Shown: positions 29,077 through 38,580, counted from the stretch's first letter. The stretch: 64,000 nucleotides of DNA from Coriobacteriaceae bacterium (GCA_902364975.1 CABJFQ010000001.1:310001-374000), one strand, 5' to 3'. Notes: generated by a model not told the origin, from the letters alone. Program-made: numbers and translations.

Positions 29077-29193
29077 TAAACAGACGCATGTTTCGTTTTG
29101 TTCTGTTTACTAAATGTTTTACTCTACTGTTTAGAAGTTTAACGCGAAATACCCGTAGACGGTAGAGAAATCAGCCTAAACGGTATGTAAACA
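29077..29193 (-). promoter_or_regulatory. LacI-type operator half-sites before the isomerase operon
   Basis: The stretch between the isomerase start and the LacI gene terminator is AT-rich and carries TAAACA (29077, 29188) and TGTTTA (29104, 29128) half-sites plus near matches. They match the dyads at 17316-17649 and 30400-30421. Confidence 0.6.
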
Positions 29194-29213
29194 AACTGAA
29201 CATACAAGGGCAT

Positions 29214-29242
29214 CAAAAAGAGGGCCCAAAGGACCCTCTCTT
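29214..29242 (-). terminator. terminator of the LacI-type gene
   Basis: AGAGGGTCC...GGGCCCTCT stem followed by TTTTTG on the minus strand, 65 bases past the stop codon. Confidence 0.8.
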
Positions 29243-29305
29243 AGTAGCGTTATGTATGGCTGCCTTAGCGAGCTTTGCCTCCCTACGGCCCAGCGTTGCC
29301 TTTGC

Positions 29306-30316
29306 CTAGATCTCACGCACGCTTTGGCGCTCGACAAAATAGGTCGACACGGCCGTCTTGCAGGTATAGCTCTTGGGATTGCGGATGTTGCCCACCAGGC
29401 GGCGCACCGCGATCTCGCCCACCTCGTGCTTGGGAACGTGCACCGTGGTGAGCGGCGGATTGGAGAAGGCGCCCAAAGACAGATCGTCAAAGCCGATGAT
29501 TGAGACATCCTCGGGGACACGTATGCCGTGCTCGTTCAGCGCGCGCATGGCGCCTACGGCGAGCACGTCGTTTTCGGCAAAGAAAGCCGTCGGCAGGTCG
29601 TCGCGCGAGACGCTGTCGAGCCATGCGCCCATGTCGCGATAAGCACCTTCGAGCGTGGTGCCCAATGTGACGCGCCATGTCGGGTTGGCCTCAAGGTCCG
29701 CATCCTCAAGCGCTTGGCGATAGCCGCGCTCGCGATCCTTAAAGTTGCGGATGCGAAGGTCGCCTGCCAGATAGCCGATTTGCTTGTGACCCTTCTCGAT
29801 AAGGTAGTCCACGGCGCGCAGCACCGAGTCGGTGTTGGCAATGACTACGGCATCGAAGTACTGACGATCGCTCCAGCCATCGAGCACGATCAAGTGGGCG
29901 GCAGCGTTGGCGAACAAGGCATAGTCTTCCTCACCCAGCTCGGTACCCATCAGCACGATGGCGGCCGACGGGTCGGCGATCAGGCCCTCGACCTGCGGGC
30001 GCACGGCGTCCAGGTCGCTAAAGTCGAGCGAGACAAAGCTCGTGCTCATGCCGTGGCGACGCGCCTGGCGCTCCACGCCCTCGATGACCGCGGGGTGGAA
30101 GGTGCTCTCGTCCAGGATGGCGCCCGTCTTGCGCGCGAGCACAAACTGGATGCTCTCGAGCTGCGTCGACTGCTGATAGCCGAGCGACCGCGCGCACTCC
30201 AGGATGACCTTGGCGGTCTCCTCGCTCACGCTGCGCTTGCGGTTAAGCGCGTTGGACACGGTCGCAGGCGAAAAACCGGTGATGCGGCTGATTTCGCGAA
30301 CACTTGCTTTGGCCAT
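29306..30316 (-). CDS. LacI-family transcriptional repressor
   Basis: A 336-residue regulator. Residues 1-57 are the LacI helix-turn-helix and hinge (SVREISRITGFSPATVSNALNRK). The rest is the periplasmic-binding-protein-like sensor (VLMGTELGEEDYALF, VDYLIEKGHKQIGYLAGD, VSIIGFDDLSLGAF). It should release DNA on binding a sugar or sugar phosphate. The ATG at 30316 gives the family-typical start three residues before the HTH. It sits upstream of the isomerase operon, and TAAACA/TGTTTA dyads occur before that operon, before itself, and in the divergent gap between the PTS IIBC and esterase genes, so a single regulon is inferred. Confidence 0.92.
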   Translation of the reverse strand: MAKASVREISRITGFSPATVSNALNRKRSVSEETAKVILECARSLGYQQSTQLESIQFVLARKTGAILDESTFHPAVIEGVERQARRHGMSTSFVSLDFSDLDAVRPQVEGLIADPSAAIVLMGTELGEEDYALFANAAAHLIVLDGWSDRQYFDAVVIANTDSVLRAVDYLIEKGHKQIGYLAGDLRIRNFKDRERGYRQALEDADLEANPTWRVTLGTTLEGAYRDMGAWLDSVSRDDLPTAFFAENDVLAVGAMRALNEHGIRVPEDVSIIGFDDLSLGAFSNPPLTTVHVPKHEVGEIAVRRLVGNIRNPKSYTCKTAVSTYFVERQSVREI

Positions 30317-30398
30317 TGTTCCCCCTAGTAGCGGTCGCGGTCGAGCATCGTGGCCTGACCGCCCCGTGACTCGACAACTAAACGACCGCAAATTCAAT

Positions 30399-30422
30399 CT
30401 AAACAGAATAGTAAATGTTTAA
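30399..30422 (-). promoter_or_regulatory. LacI-type operator before the lacI-type gene
   Basis: TAAACA (30400-30405) and TGTTTA (30416-30421) separated by ten bases, about 85 bases before the regulator's start codon. Autoregulation is likely. Confidence 0.55.
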
Positions 30423-30492
30423 TAGCTAGTTTAGCCTGTTGTCAAGCGAAGCGACGCGACTATTCCCCCAACGGGCACATTTGCTCGGTAGC

Positions 30493-30533
30493 TAAAAAAG
30501 CCCCGTCCCAAATTGACTACTTGGGGCGGGGCG
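30493..30533 (-). terminator. terminator of the nucleoside hydrolase gene
   Basis: GCCCCGCCCCAA...TTTGGGACGGGGC stem followed by TTTTTTA on the minus strand, directly after the gene. Confidence 0.9.
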
Positions 30534-30543
30534 TGAAAAACAT

Positions 30544-31518
30544 TTAGCCCAGGACGCGGGCCATACGCGCCTTGAACTCGGACAGGAAGCGTGGGGCGTC
30601 CACGGTGAGCGCCACGAGCGCGCTCTTATCTGGATCGGACAGACGGTGCTCGTCGCAGATGGTGCGGCCGCGATACTCGCCCAGCAGGTCGACACGCAGG
30701 TTACAGCCGAGCGCACCCACGAGCGTGGGATCAATCGCCACGGCAACCGCCAGCGGATCGTGCAGCGCGCAGCCGCCCAGGTAGGGCGCGTTCATTTCGT
30801 ACGAACCGATATAGTGCTCGACCATGCTCGCAAACGCGCAGCCAGCCATAGTGCCCGAGCCCGTCCAGCCGGCAACGTCGCGACGTGTGAGCACCACGCG
30901 GTGCGTCACATCCAGGCCCACCATGGTGAGCTTGCGGCCCGAGCGCAACACAGCGTCGGCAGCCTCGGGGTCGCCCGCCATGTTGGCCTCGGCGCCCGCG
31001 CTCACGTTGCCGGGCACGGTAAGGGCGCCGCCCATCACGACCACGCGGCCGATAGACATCATCGCCGCCGCATCGCGCTCCAGGGCAAGCGCCAGATTGG
31101 TGAGCGGGCCGGTCGCAACGTAGACCAGATCGGGACCATAGGTACGCGCGGCATCAATCAGGTAATCGACCGCCGCATTGCCGTCGGCCGACGTCGCGCC
31201 CACCGGCTCGTACGGCGAGGCGGGCACGCTTGCGCCGCCGATGCCGTTCTTGCCGTGGATAAGCGTGGTGGACGCCGGCGGCGTGTAGGGTTCGGTCGCC
31301 TTCATGGGACGATCGGCGCCCAGGTACACCGGCACCTCGGGACGACCCAACAGGTCGAGCACCGCCAAGCAGTTGTGCGCCGACTGCTCGACGCGCACGT
31401 TGCCAAAGCACGTGGTGATGCCGACGAGCTCCACCTCGGGGCTCGCGATGGCGTAGGCAAGCGCCATCGCATCATCCACACCCATATCCAGATCAAGGAT
31501 CAGCTTCTTGGTTGCCAT
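30544..31518 (-). CDS. inosine-uridine-type nucleoside hydrolase
   Basis: A 324-residue cytosolic hydrolase that splits ribonucleosides into base and ribose. The Ca2+-binding aspartates are in LDLDMGVDD (D9, D11, D15, D16), and the second site is the aspartate of GGCALHDPLAV with the adjacent histidine as candidate proton donor. The length fits the IunH/RihA family. Residues 90-110 (TLIHGKNGIGG) match the family loop HGxNGxGG. The ATG at 31518 has a GGAG site. It lies four bases after the ribokinase gene on the same strand, so ribose released here can be phosphorylated at once. It ends at a strong terminator. Confidence 0.93.
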   Translation of the reverse strand: MATKKLILDLDMGVDDAMALAYAIASPEVELVGITTCFGNVRVEQSAHNCLAVLDLLGRPEVPVYLGADRPMKATEPYTPPASTTLIHGKNGIGGASVPASPYEPVGATSADGNAAVDYLIDAARTYGPDLVYVATGPLTNLALALERDAAAMMSIGRVVVMGGALTVPGNVSAGAEANMAGDPEAADAVLRSGRKLTMVGLDVTHRVVLTRRDVAGWTGSGTMAGCAFASMVEHYIGSYEMNAPYLGGCALHDPLAVAVAIDPTLVGALGCNLRVDLLGEYRGRTICDEHRLSDPDKSALVALTVDAPRFLSEFKARMARVLG

Positions 31519-31522
31519 TGTT

Positions 31523-32518
31523 CTACTCCGCTTCTCCGTCTACATCCAAACCGTCTAAACCAAACTTGTGCTCGACTTCCGCACGCGTGGGAATTGATTG
31601 CTGAGCGCCCAGGCGCGACACCGTCACCGCCGAGGCGCGAGCACCCGCCGCCATGCACTCAAAGAGCGGCAGGCCCTCCAGACGAGCCGCCGCCAACGCG
31701 CCGATAAACGTATCGCCCGCGGCCGTCGTATCGACCACCGCGCTCGAAAGCGCCGGCATGCGCAGCGGCTCACCGCCATCGCCGAGCGTAACCGAGCCGG
31801 CGCCGCCCAACGTGATGACCGCAGCCCCGGCGCCCTTGTCGAGCAGCGCATTGAGCGCGGCGACGCAACTCGCATCATCCGTGGGCAGAATGCCCGTCAG
31901 TACCTGGCACTCGGTCTCGTTGGGGCAGACCAGGTCGACCGCTGGCCACGCTCCTGCCGGCAGGTCGCAGGCGGGCGCCGGGTTAAAGATCGTATAGAAC
32001 CCCAGCTCGTGAGCGCAAGCAAGCGCCCCGGCCGTCGCCGCAAGGTCACATTCGCCCTGGGCGATAAAGACGCCGCCAGCAGCCGGGGCAATCTCGCTGG
32101 CATCGCCGTCGAGCTCGTCGGCCACCAAACGCCTCAGTGCGCGGGCAACGTCCTCGCCCGCAAGCGCATGGTTGGCGCCCGGCGACAGCACGATGCGGTT
32201 GTCGCTCTCACAGCGAATGATAGTCGCAGTACCGGTCTCCACGTCGTCGAGACGTGTCACGGACTCAACGCCCACGCCGGCATCTTGGAGCCCTGCCACA
32301 AGCGCATCGCCAAAGGTATCGCGCCCAACAGCGCCGATCATGCACGTGCGCGCACCCATGCGCGCAGCGGCAACGGCCTGATTGGCTCCCTTACCGCCGG
32401 CGTTGGTGATAAAACCGCTGCCATCGACCGTCTCGCCCGCGCGCGGCATGCGCTCGCACGCCACCGAAAGGTCCATGTTCATGCTGCCGAACACCGCAAC
32501 GATGCTGTGATCCGCCAT
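31523..32518 (-). CDS. rbsK: ribokinase
   Basis: A 331-residue PfkB-family kinase that makes ribose 5-phosphate. GSMNMDLS near the N terminus and NAGGKGANQAVAAARMG (about 33-49) are the ribokinase substrate-binding segments. The anion-hole and catalytic motif is DTTAAGDTF, where the usual GAGD reads AAGD but keeps the catalytic aspartate. The ATG at 32518 has a GAGGAGG site. It pairs with the nucleoside hydrolase gene downstream, forming a two-gene nucleoside salvage operon. Confidence 0.9.
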   Translation of the reverse strand: MADHSIVAVFGSMNMDLSVACERMPRAGETVDGSGFITNAGGKGANQAVAAARMGARTCMIGAVGRDTFGDALVAGLQDAGVGVESVTRLDDVETGTATIIRCESDNRIVLSPGANHALAGEDVARALRRLVADELDGDASEIAPAAGGVFIAQGECDLAATAGALACAHELGFYTIFNPAPACDLPAGAWPAVDLVCPNETECQVLTGILPTDDASCVAALNALLDKGAGAAVITLGGAGSVTLGDGGEPLRMPALSSAVVDTTAAGDTFIGALAAARLEGLPLFECMAAGARASAVTVSRLGAQQSIPTRAEVEHKFGLDGLDVDGEAE

Positions 32519-32705
32519 GGAAACCTCCTCGTCTTCAGGCTTTGCGCCCACCATCGACCAACGATTGTGCACTCTCGCACCCCCTATAACTTTAGTCCAC
32601 TTTGATGTGGACGCGCGCTTGAGCTTGCGCCAGCAGCAAGCATTCACAGGGGCAGGCAGCTACAATGAATACGTGCTGATTATTCTCGTCATTGGATGAT
32701 GTTTT

Positions 32706-34922
32706 ATGGAACAATTCTCGCAATCGGGCTCGCGCGGTCGACGCCGCACGGGCAACGAGCCGGCGCCGCACGAACGCGTGAAGGGCGAGCGCCGTGCCAA
32801 CGAGCCGCGACGCACCGCGAGCCCCCATCGCGCTTCTGCCAACAACGCGGGCCGCGCCAACACTCCCGCCGCGGAGCAGACGCCTGCTCGCCCCAAGTCC
32901 CGCTACATCCCTGCGCTCGACGGCCTGCGCACGCTTGCCGTCGTCGCGGTGGTGCTCTATCACCTCAACCTCACGTGGGCTCAGGGCGGCCTGCTTGGCG
33001 TCACGATCTTCTTTGTGCTTTCGGGCTATCTGATCACACGCCTGCTACTCAACGAAGTCGCTAAGACCGGCCGCATCGACCTCAAGAGCTTCTGGATCCG
33101 CCGCATCCGTCGCCTGGTCCCCGCCGTGGTGACCGTTGTGGTTGTAACCTGTGCGCTGTGCACCGTCTTCAACCACGTGATGCTCACCAAGATGCGTCCC
33201 GACATTCTGCCGTCGCTGCTGTTCTTTAACAACTGGTGGCAGATTATGCAGGACGTTTCGTACTTCAACGCCCTGGGCGACCCCTCGCCGCTTACGCACT
33301 TTTGGTCGCTCGCCATCGAGGAACAATTCTACCTGGTTTGGCCACCGCTGCTGTTTGCCATGGTGTCCATGCATGTGAGCAAACCCAACACGCGCCGTAT
33401 GGTCCTGGGACTCGCAGCGGTATCCGCCCTTGCCATGATGGTGCTCTACAACCCTGCCGCCGACCCCAGCCGCGTGTACTACGGCACCGACACCCGCGTC
33501 TTCTCGCTGCTGCTGGGCGCCTGGATGGCCTTTATCCCCGATCGCGACCTGGCGCCGGTGTGTCTCGCTCATCGTTTGGGGCTCAATCGCCTGGCTGGCG
33601 CCGCCAAGCACGGCAAGAACGCCGAGGGCAAGCCTGGCGAGAAGGCCGACAACGCAGCCGAGACCGTCCCGGCACAGCCGAGCGCCCTCGTGCGCTTTTG
33701 GTCCTCGCCCGCATCCATCGATGTGTTGGGCGTCGTGGGTCTGGTTGGCCTTGCCGCCATGGTCGCGCTCACCAACGGCTACACCGCGTTCCAGTATCGC
33801 GGCGGCACGCTGCTATGCTCCATCCTCACGCTCATGGTCATCGCGGCCTGCGTGCAGCCCCAGGGAATGGTTGCCCGCGCACTGTCCGCCGAGCCGCTCG
33901 TGTGGGTTGGCAAGCGCTCGTACAGCATCTACCTGTGGCACTATCCGCTACTGTTGCTCATGAACCCGGTCGCCAACATCAACGATACGCCGTGGTGGCA
34001 GTACATTTTGCAGGTGTTGTTGGTGGTCGCCGTAGCCGAATGTTCATATCGCTTTATCGAGACGCCGTTTAGAAAGGGCGCCTTTGGGCGCACCGTATCC
34101 GAGTTCCGCGACGGCATCACCGCGCCCGCCAACTGGGTGCGCGCGCACGTCCCTGTCTGCGCAGCCTGCGCTGTCGTGTTGGTCGTTGCACTGGGCGGCC
34201 TGATCTTTGTGCCGGAGACCTCCGCACTGAGCGGTGAGGGCGCCGAAGTCCTCAACAAGGAAGCCAAAAACACCGCGCCCACAGACCAACAGGCGGCCGA
34301 CGACACCGACAAGGACAACGACGGCTTCCCCGATGGCTCCTACGACCTGTTGATGATCGGTGACTCCGTGTCGCTGCGCGCCGTTGATTCCTTTGACGGC
34401 GTGTTCCCGCACAGCCATATCGATGCCGAAAAGGGCCGCCAGTTTGATGCGGGCCGCGCGACATTTGAGGGCTATCTCCAACAGAACCTTGCCGGCAAGA
34501 TCGTGGTCTTTGCACTGGGCACCAACGGCTTGGTAACCGACGACCAGATCGACGCCATCATGACCGATGCAGGAGATAAGCGTATTGTGGTGTTTGTGAA
34601 CACGCGCAGCCCGCAGCCGTGGGTTGGCTCTACCAACCAGGCCATCGCCAACGCTGCTACGCGCTACAAGAACGTGCGCGTTATCGACTGGTACGGATAC
34701 AGTGCCAATCGCAACGACCTGTTCGATGGCGATGGCACGCACCTGTCGACCACTGGCGTGACTGAGTACCTCAACTTGATCCACGATGCAGTCAAGAAGG
34801 ACCTGCCCGTGCATCCCGAGGATCACGTCAACGATCTGCAGCCGGCGGCCGTCAAGTCTGCCACCGACGCGCTCGTCAATGCGCTCGCTCTCAAGCCGCA
34901 CAAGCTGGGCACCGACAAGTAA
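32706..34922 (+). CDS. OatA-like acyltransferase (acyltransferase-3 plus SGNH domain)
   Basis: A 738-residue membrane enzyme. A basic, disordered N terminus (1-65) precedes an acyltransferase-3 domain with about ten helices (70-470), starting YIPALDGLRTLAV with the LDGLRxxA motif and including HFWSLAIEEQFYLVWPPLL, the conserved catalytic segment. A further helix (about 485-505) leads to an extracellular SGNH domain with S554 in IGDSVS and the DGTH pair D676/H679. This is the architecture of peptidoglycan O-acetyltransferase OatA and of polysaccharide O-acetyltransferases. The role is probably cell-wall or glycan O-acetylation. The ribosome binding site is weak (GGATG). It is divergent from the ribokinase gene. 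The gap 34923-35152 after it has only a GGAGGGGTGC/GCACCCCCTCC hairpin and gtccc-type repeat words. Confidence 0.88.
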   Translation: MEQFSQSGSRGRRRTGNEPAPHERVKGERRANEPRRTASPHRASANNAGRANTPAAEQTPARPKSRYIPALDGLRTLAVVAVVLYHLNLTWAQGGLLGVTIFFVLSGYLITRLLLNEVAKTGRIDLKSFWIRRIRRLVPAVVTVVVVTCALCTVFNHVMLTKMRPDILPSLLFFNNWWQIMQDVSYFNALGDPSPLTHFWSLAIEEQFYLVWPPLLFAMVSMHVSKPNTRRMVLGLAAVSALAMMVLYNPAADPSRVYYGTDTRVFSLLLGAWMAFIPDRDLAPVCLAHRLGLNRLAGAAKHGKNAEGKPGEKADNAAETVPAQPSALVRFWSSPASIDVLGVVGLVGLAAMVALTNGYTAFQYRGGTLLCSILTLMVIAACVQPQGMVARALSAEPLVWVGKRSYSIYLWHYPLLLLMNPVANINDTPWWQYILQVLLVVAVAECSYRFIETPFRKGAFGRTVSEFRDGITAPANWVRAHVPVCAACAVVLVVALGGLIFVPETSALSGEGAEVLNKEAKNTAPTDQQAADDTDKDNDGFPDGSYDLLMIGDSVSLRAVDSFDGVFPHSHIDAEKGRQFDAGRATFEGYLQQNLAGKIVVFALGTNGLVTDDQIDAIMTDAGDKRIVVFVNTRSPQPWVGSTNQAIANAATRYKNVRVIDWYGYSANRNDLFDGDGTHLSTTGVTEYLNLIHDAVKKDLPVHPEDHVNDLQPAAVKSATDALVNALALKPHKLGTDK

Positions 34923-35152
34923 CCTGCAGCGCAAACTTCCCACATCCGGAGGGGTGCGCCACGGCAGGCACCCCCTCCGACAGTTAGGGACGTTCCTTAT
35001 GTGCCGGCACCCAGGGACACTCCTGACACAGCCGAGGAACGCCCTCCTTGCGACCAAATTCTGGGCGCCTCGCCACCCCGAACGTTGTTTCCAAGCCCAC
35101 ACCCGCAGCAAACAACCCAAAATCACTCTTTTCGAGCCGGCTCCAAGGGGTC

Positions 35153-35382
35153 GTGGACAAAAAGGGGCAAATATGAGTACTGTTACCATTTTAGTAGCAG
35201 GCAAAACCACCCAAAATGACGTCCGAGCGACCCCTACAACCCCCTAAAGCAGCCAACCTGACTGGTTTAAGACATATTGGAGCCAATTTTAATGAACATA
35301 CTATCGGCTATGTCCATTATCTTCTTGGATGTAAATGCTATTCACTTAGCAACAGTACTCATATTTGGCATTTTTTGTCCAC
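35153..35382. mobile_element. 230-bp MITE-like element with ~30-bp terminal inverted repeats
   Basis: The ends GTGGACAAAAA...CAAATATGAGTACTGTT (35153-35184) and AACAGTACTCATATTTG...TTTTTTGTCCAC (35351-35382) are near-perfect inverted repeats with a small bulge. The interior is non-coding and richer in A+T than the flanks. No transposase is encoded. This fits a miniature inverted-repeat element moved in trans, or a long structured RNA. Flanking duplications are not obvious. Confidence 0.6.
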
Positions 35383-35411
35383 TGCCATATAACTAATGCC
35401 CTATAGCGGGC

Positions 35412-35447
35412 AAAAAACAGGCCGCAGTCCATCGCTGCGGCCTGTTC
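35412..35447 (-). terminator. terminator of the NRAMP-related gene
   Basis: GAACAGGCCGCAG...CTGCGGCCTGTT stem followed by TTTTTG on the minus strand, 18 bases past the stop codon. Confidence 0.9.
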
Positions 35448-35464
35448 GGAAGCAAAAGTGGGCG

Positions 35465-36727
35465 TTAAGCGCTGTAGCCCATCGCCTGCAGGACAAACAT
35501 GACGACCGTGAGCACCGTAATCACGCCGATAGTCGCCCACGTGAGCACGTTCCATACGCGGCCGTTGCGGTTGGCGCCCATAATGTGACGGTCGGCGGCG
35601 ATAACCACCTGGAACACCAGAACCACGGGCAGTAGCACGCCATTGATGACCTGCGAGGTCATCATAATCTGGAACAGATCGACGCCGGGCATAAGCACCA
35701 GCACGGCAGAGATACCGATGATGGCCGTAATGATGCCGCGATAGACCGGGGCCTCGTCCCAGCTGCGGTCGGCACCGCGCTCCCAGCCAAATGCCTCGCA
35801 GATAGCGCTCGACGTAACGCCCGGCAGCACGCAGGCAGCCAAGAAACTCGCCGCGACCAGGCCCGAGGCAAACAGTACCGTAGACCACTGACCCGCAATA
35901 GGCTCCAGCGCGCGGGCAGCATCGGCAGCATCGCTAATCTGAATACCCGCCGGGAACAACACCGTGCCGGTCGTGATGATAATAAAGCCGGCAATAACAT
36001 CGGCGGCAAGCGAGCCGCTCACGGTATCAATACGCTGCAGCACGATGTCGTCCTCGCCCGCGTTCTTATCGACCACGTTGTTCTGCGCCAAGAAAATCAT
36101 CCACGGCGCGATGGTGGTACCGATCGTTGCGACCACGAGCGACACGTAGCTGGGGTCATTTTGAATGTTAGGCACGACCAGGTCGACCGCGACCTCACCC
36201 CAGTTGGGGCCAGCCATAAACGCGGCGACGATGTAGGTCACGAACACGCAGCTCACCAGCAGCAGAATCTTCTCGATGCGCTGGAAACTCCCCGACATGG
36301 TAAGCATCCACACCAGCAGCGCCACCAACGGCACCGAGATGCTCGCCGGCACGCCAAAGAGGGCAAGGCCGCTCGCAATACCCGCAAACTCCGAAATGGT
36401 CACAGCCGTGTTGGCGATCAACAGCGCCGCCATAGCAAGTACACTCTTGCGCACGCCAAAGCGCTCGCGAATGAGCGATGCCAGGCCCTTGCCCGTGACG
36501 CAGCCGCAGCGCGCCGCGGTCTCCTGCGTCACGATGAGCAGCACAGTCATGACAGGAAGCATCCACAGCATCTTGTAGCCATAGCTGGCGCCCGCGCTGG
36601 AATACGTTGCAATGCCGCCGGCGTCATTGCCCGAAAGCGCCGCCAGCAGACCGGGACCCATAGCGCCAAAGATGGCCGCGATGGTCAACTTTTGCTTGGT
36701 GCCCGACTTTTGCTTGGTATTTTGCAC
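35465..36727 (-). CDS. NRAMP-related divalent metal transporter, probable Mg2+ type (NRMT-like)
   Basis: A 420-residue membrane protein with about eleven helices and the NRAMP/SLC11 fold. The usual DPGN of helix 1 reads D35-A-G-G, and the usual metal-site methionine-proline-histidine of helix 6 reads A207-P208-W209. Loss of the methionine is the hallmark of NRAMP-related Mg2+ transporters (NRMT) described from Clostridium and from the coriobacterium Eggerthella lenta, so Mg2+ rather than Mn2+ or Fe2+ is the likely cargo. The start is the GTG at 36727, preceded by an AGGTGG site that overlaps the end of the MgtE-like gene; no ATG start fits. The two genes are eight bases apart and clearly one operon. 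Confidence 0.85.
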   Translation of the reverse strand: MQNTKQKSGTKQKLTIAAIFGAMGPGLLAALSGNDAGGIATYSSAGASYGYKMLWMLPVMTVLLIVTQETAARCGCVTGKGLASLIRERFGVRKSVLAMAALLIANTAVTISEFAGIASGLALFGVPASISVPLVALLVWMLTMSGSFQRIEKILLLVSCVFVTYIVAAFMAGPNWGEVAVDLVVPNIQNDPSYVSLVVATIGTTIAPWMIFLAQNNVVDKNAGEDDIVLQRIDTVSGSLAADVIAGFIIITTGTVLFPAGIQISDAADAARALEPIAGQWSTVLFASGLVAASFLAACVLPGVTSSAICEAFGWERGADRSWDEAPVYRGIITAIIGISAVLVLMPGVDLFQIMMTSQVINGVLLPVVLVFQVVIAADRHIMGANRNGRVWNVLTWATIGVITVLTVVMFVLQAMGYSA

Positions 36728-36735
36728 GCGACCAC

Positions 36736-38580
36736 CTAACCCATGACTGATATGGCGAGCAGCACCGCGGCGATGCAATACGCCACACACGAAATCATGA
36801 CGGCAATGACGTTCATGGCGGTGCCCGACGTGTTGAGGTCATGCTCGTCACGCCAGAACAGCACCATCAGGTAAATCACGGCGCTCATGTTGCCAACCAG
36901 GCAAATAATGGCAGCGATATTAAAGCACCCGGTAAAGAGCTGCTCCTCAAACATGGGCGCATCGAGGAACGCAGCGGTGCGCACCAGCTGGGCGCACAGG
37001 TAGGTCACGAGCGACAGAATCAGGCCCATGCCCGTGCTCTGGAAGAAGAACCCCAGATACGGCTTGGGCTCGTCGTCGTGACCGTCATACTCCAGGAAGT
37101 AGTTCTTGACGAACGACACCATGCGCGAGGCCGCCAGCAGCACGAGCGGCATGGCGCACATGGGGAACACCACCAGATGCGCGGAGCCGAGCGCCGTTCC
37201 CAGCACGGTCGCCATGATGCACGACGCGATGCCCCATACAACAACCCAGTACTGGCGATGCACGAACCAGCTGAGCACGTTCGTCGAGTCGTCCGACGCG
37301 CTGTCGCCCGAGCCGACACCGGCGATCTGCAGGTCCTCCTGATGCTCCTCGGCGATAACGTCCATGGCGTCGTCGAAGGTTACGATACCCAGGATATGAC
37401 GGTTCTCGTCGCAGACGGGGATAGCGACCAGGTCGTACTTGGTCATCTCGTCCGTCACGTCTTCCTGGTCCTCGTCGGGCGACACGTAGACCAGGTCGCG
37501 ATAGGCCAGCTGACCCAGCGTGGCGTCGCGGTCGGCTACGATCAGCGTGCGCAGCGAAAGCACACCGGTCAGCATGCCGCTCGGATCCTCGGTATAGACG
37601 TAGTAGACGCTCTCGAAGTCCTCGTCGAGCTCGCGAATCGCCTCGATGGCGTCACCGACCGTTGCCGTGGCGGGCAGGGAGACAAACTCCGAGGTCATGA
37701 TGCGGCCGGCGGTGTTGTCCTCATACCCCAGCAGGTTACGAATCGCCTTCTCCTCCTTGACGCCCATCAGGCGCAGGAGCTTCTCGGCCTTCTCGTAATC
37801 AAGCTCGTCGATCAGGTCGGCAGCGTCGTCCGGGTCCATCATGGCCAGCATCGACGATGCGTCCGTGTCGGACAGGCCCTCGAGCATCTCGGTCATAAGC
37901 TCGTCGTCATCGAACTCCGAGATAGCTTCGGCTGCCTGGGCGGTATCGAGCTGCGCAAACACCTGCGCACGTAGGCGCGGGTCGAGCTGCTCGATAATGT
38001 CGGCGATGTCGGCAGGGTGCAGCTCGCCGAGCGTCTTGTGCGACACCGAGAGTTGGATGTTTTTAGTCGAGCGGTCGAGCAGGTCCATGTAGGACCAAGC
38101 GATGATGTCCTCGCTGAGCGGCTTGCCCAGGTGCTTCATAAAGCCCTCGACGACGTGCTCGAGTGCGGGGCTGATCGCGCGCAGCAGACCGCGGGCACCG
38201 ACCTCGGCACCCAACAGGCGCAGCTGGTTTTCGCCCGACATGGAAAACTTGATGTCGTTGACGCGCACGACCTTCATGCCCTGCGTGTCGACGATCTGCT
38301 TATTGAGCACGTCGCGCGCCAGCAGGAGCTCGGTCGGCTGCAGGTACGAGAAGCGAATATTGGTGGCAGACGTGTTGAGATACACGCCCGTCTCGTCGAT
38401 ACGGTCGACCCATTTGCGCCAGCTGATCATAAACGGCGTCTTGCCGGGGCCGCGGAACGCGAGCGACGTCACGTGCGGAAAAACTTCGCCGGTAGCAATG
38501 CCAAAATCGTTGACCACGCCGAGCTTTTCGCCGTCGACGTCCAAGACCGGCAATTTGAGCATCTCACTCAGATAATTCAA
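36736..38580 (-). CDS. MgtE-like protein: PRC-barrel, MgtE N domain, CBS pair, atypical membrane domain
   Basis: A 614-residue protein. The first 90 residues look like a PRC-barrel (LPVLDVDGEKLGVVNDFG). About 175-290 is the acidic helical MgtE N domain (LGELHPADIADIIEQLDP, MDPDDAADLIDEL), 290-417 is a CBS pair (AGRIMTSEFVSLPATATV), and 440-614 has about five helices. The N and CBS domains are the Mg2+ sensor of MgtE. The membrane part lacks the GGNAG(T/S)Q-type pore segment expected of MgtE channels, so it may regulate the NRAMP-related partner rather than conduct. The start codon appears to be TTG at 38580 with GGGGAG five bases upstream. A ten-codon ORF and an SD-hiding hairpin precede it. 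Confidence 0.8.
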   Translation of the reverse strand: MNYLSEMLKLPVLDVDGEKLGVVNDFGIATGEVFPHVTSLAFRGPGKTPFMISWRKWVDRIDETGVYLNTSATNIRFSYLQPTELLLARDVLNKQIVDTQGMKVVRVNDIKFSMSGENQLRLLGAEVGARGLLRAISPALEHVVEGFMKHLGKPLSEDIIAWSYMDLLDRSTKNIQLSVSHKTLGELHPADIADIIEQLDPRLRAQVFAQLDTAQAAEAISEFDDDELMTEMLEGLSDTDASSMLAMMDPDDAADLIDELDYEKAEKLLRLMGVKEEKAIRNLLGYEDNTAGRIMTSEFVSLPATATVGDAIEAIRELDEDFESVYYVYTEDPSGMLTGVLSLRTLIVADRDATLGQLAYRDLVYVSPDEDQEDVTDEMTKYDLVAIPVCDENRHILGIVTFDDAMDVIAEEHQEDLQIAGVGSGDSASDDSTNVLSWFVHRQYWVVVWGIASCIMATVLGTALGSAHLVVFPMCAMPLVLLAASRMVSFVKNYFLEYDGHDDEPKPYLGFFFQSTGMGLILSLVTYLCAQLVRTAAFLDAPMFEEQLFTGCFNIAAIICLVGNMSAVIYLMVLFWRDEHDLNTSGTAMNVIAVMISCVAYCIAAVLLAISVMG

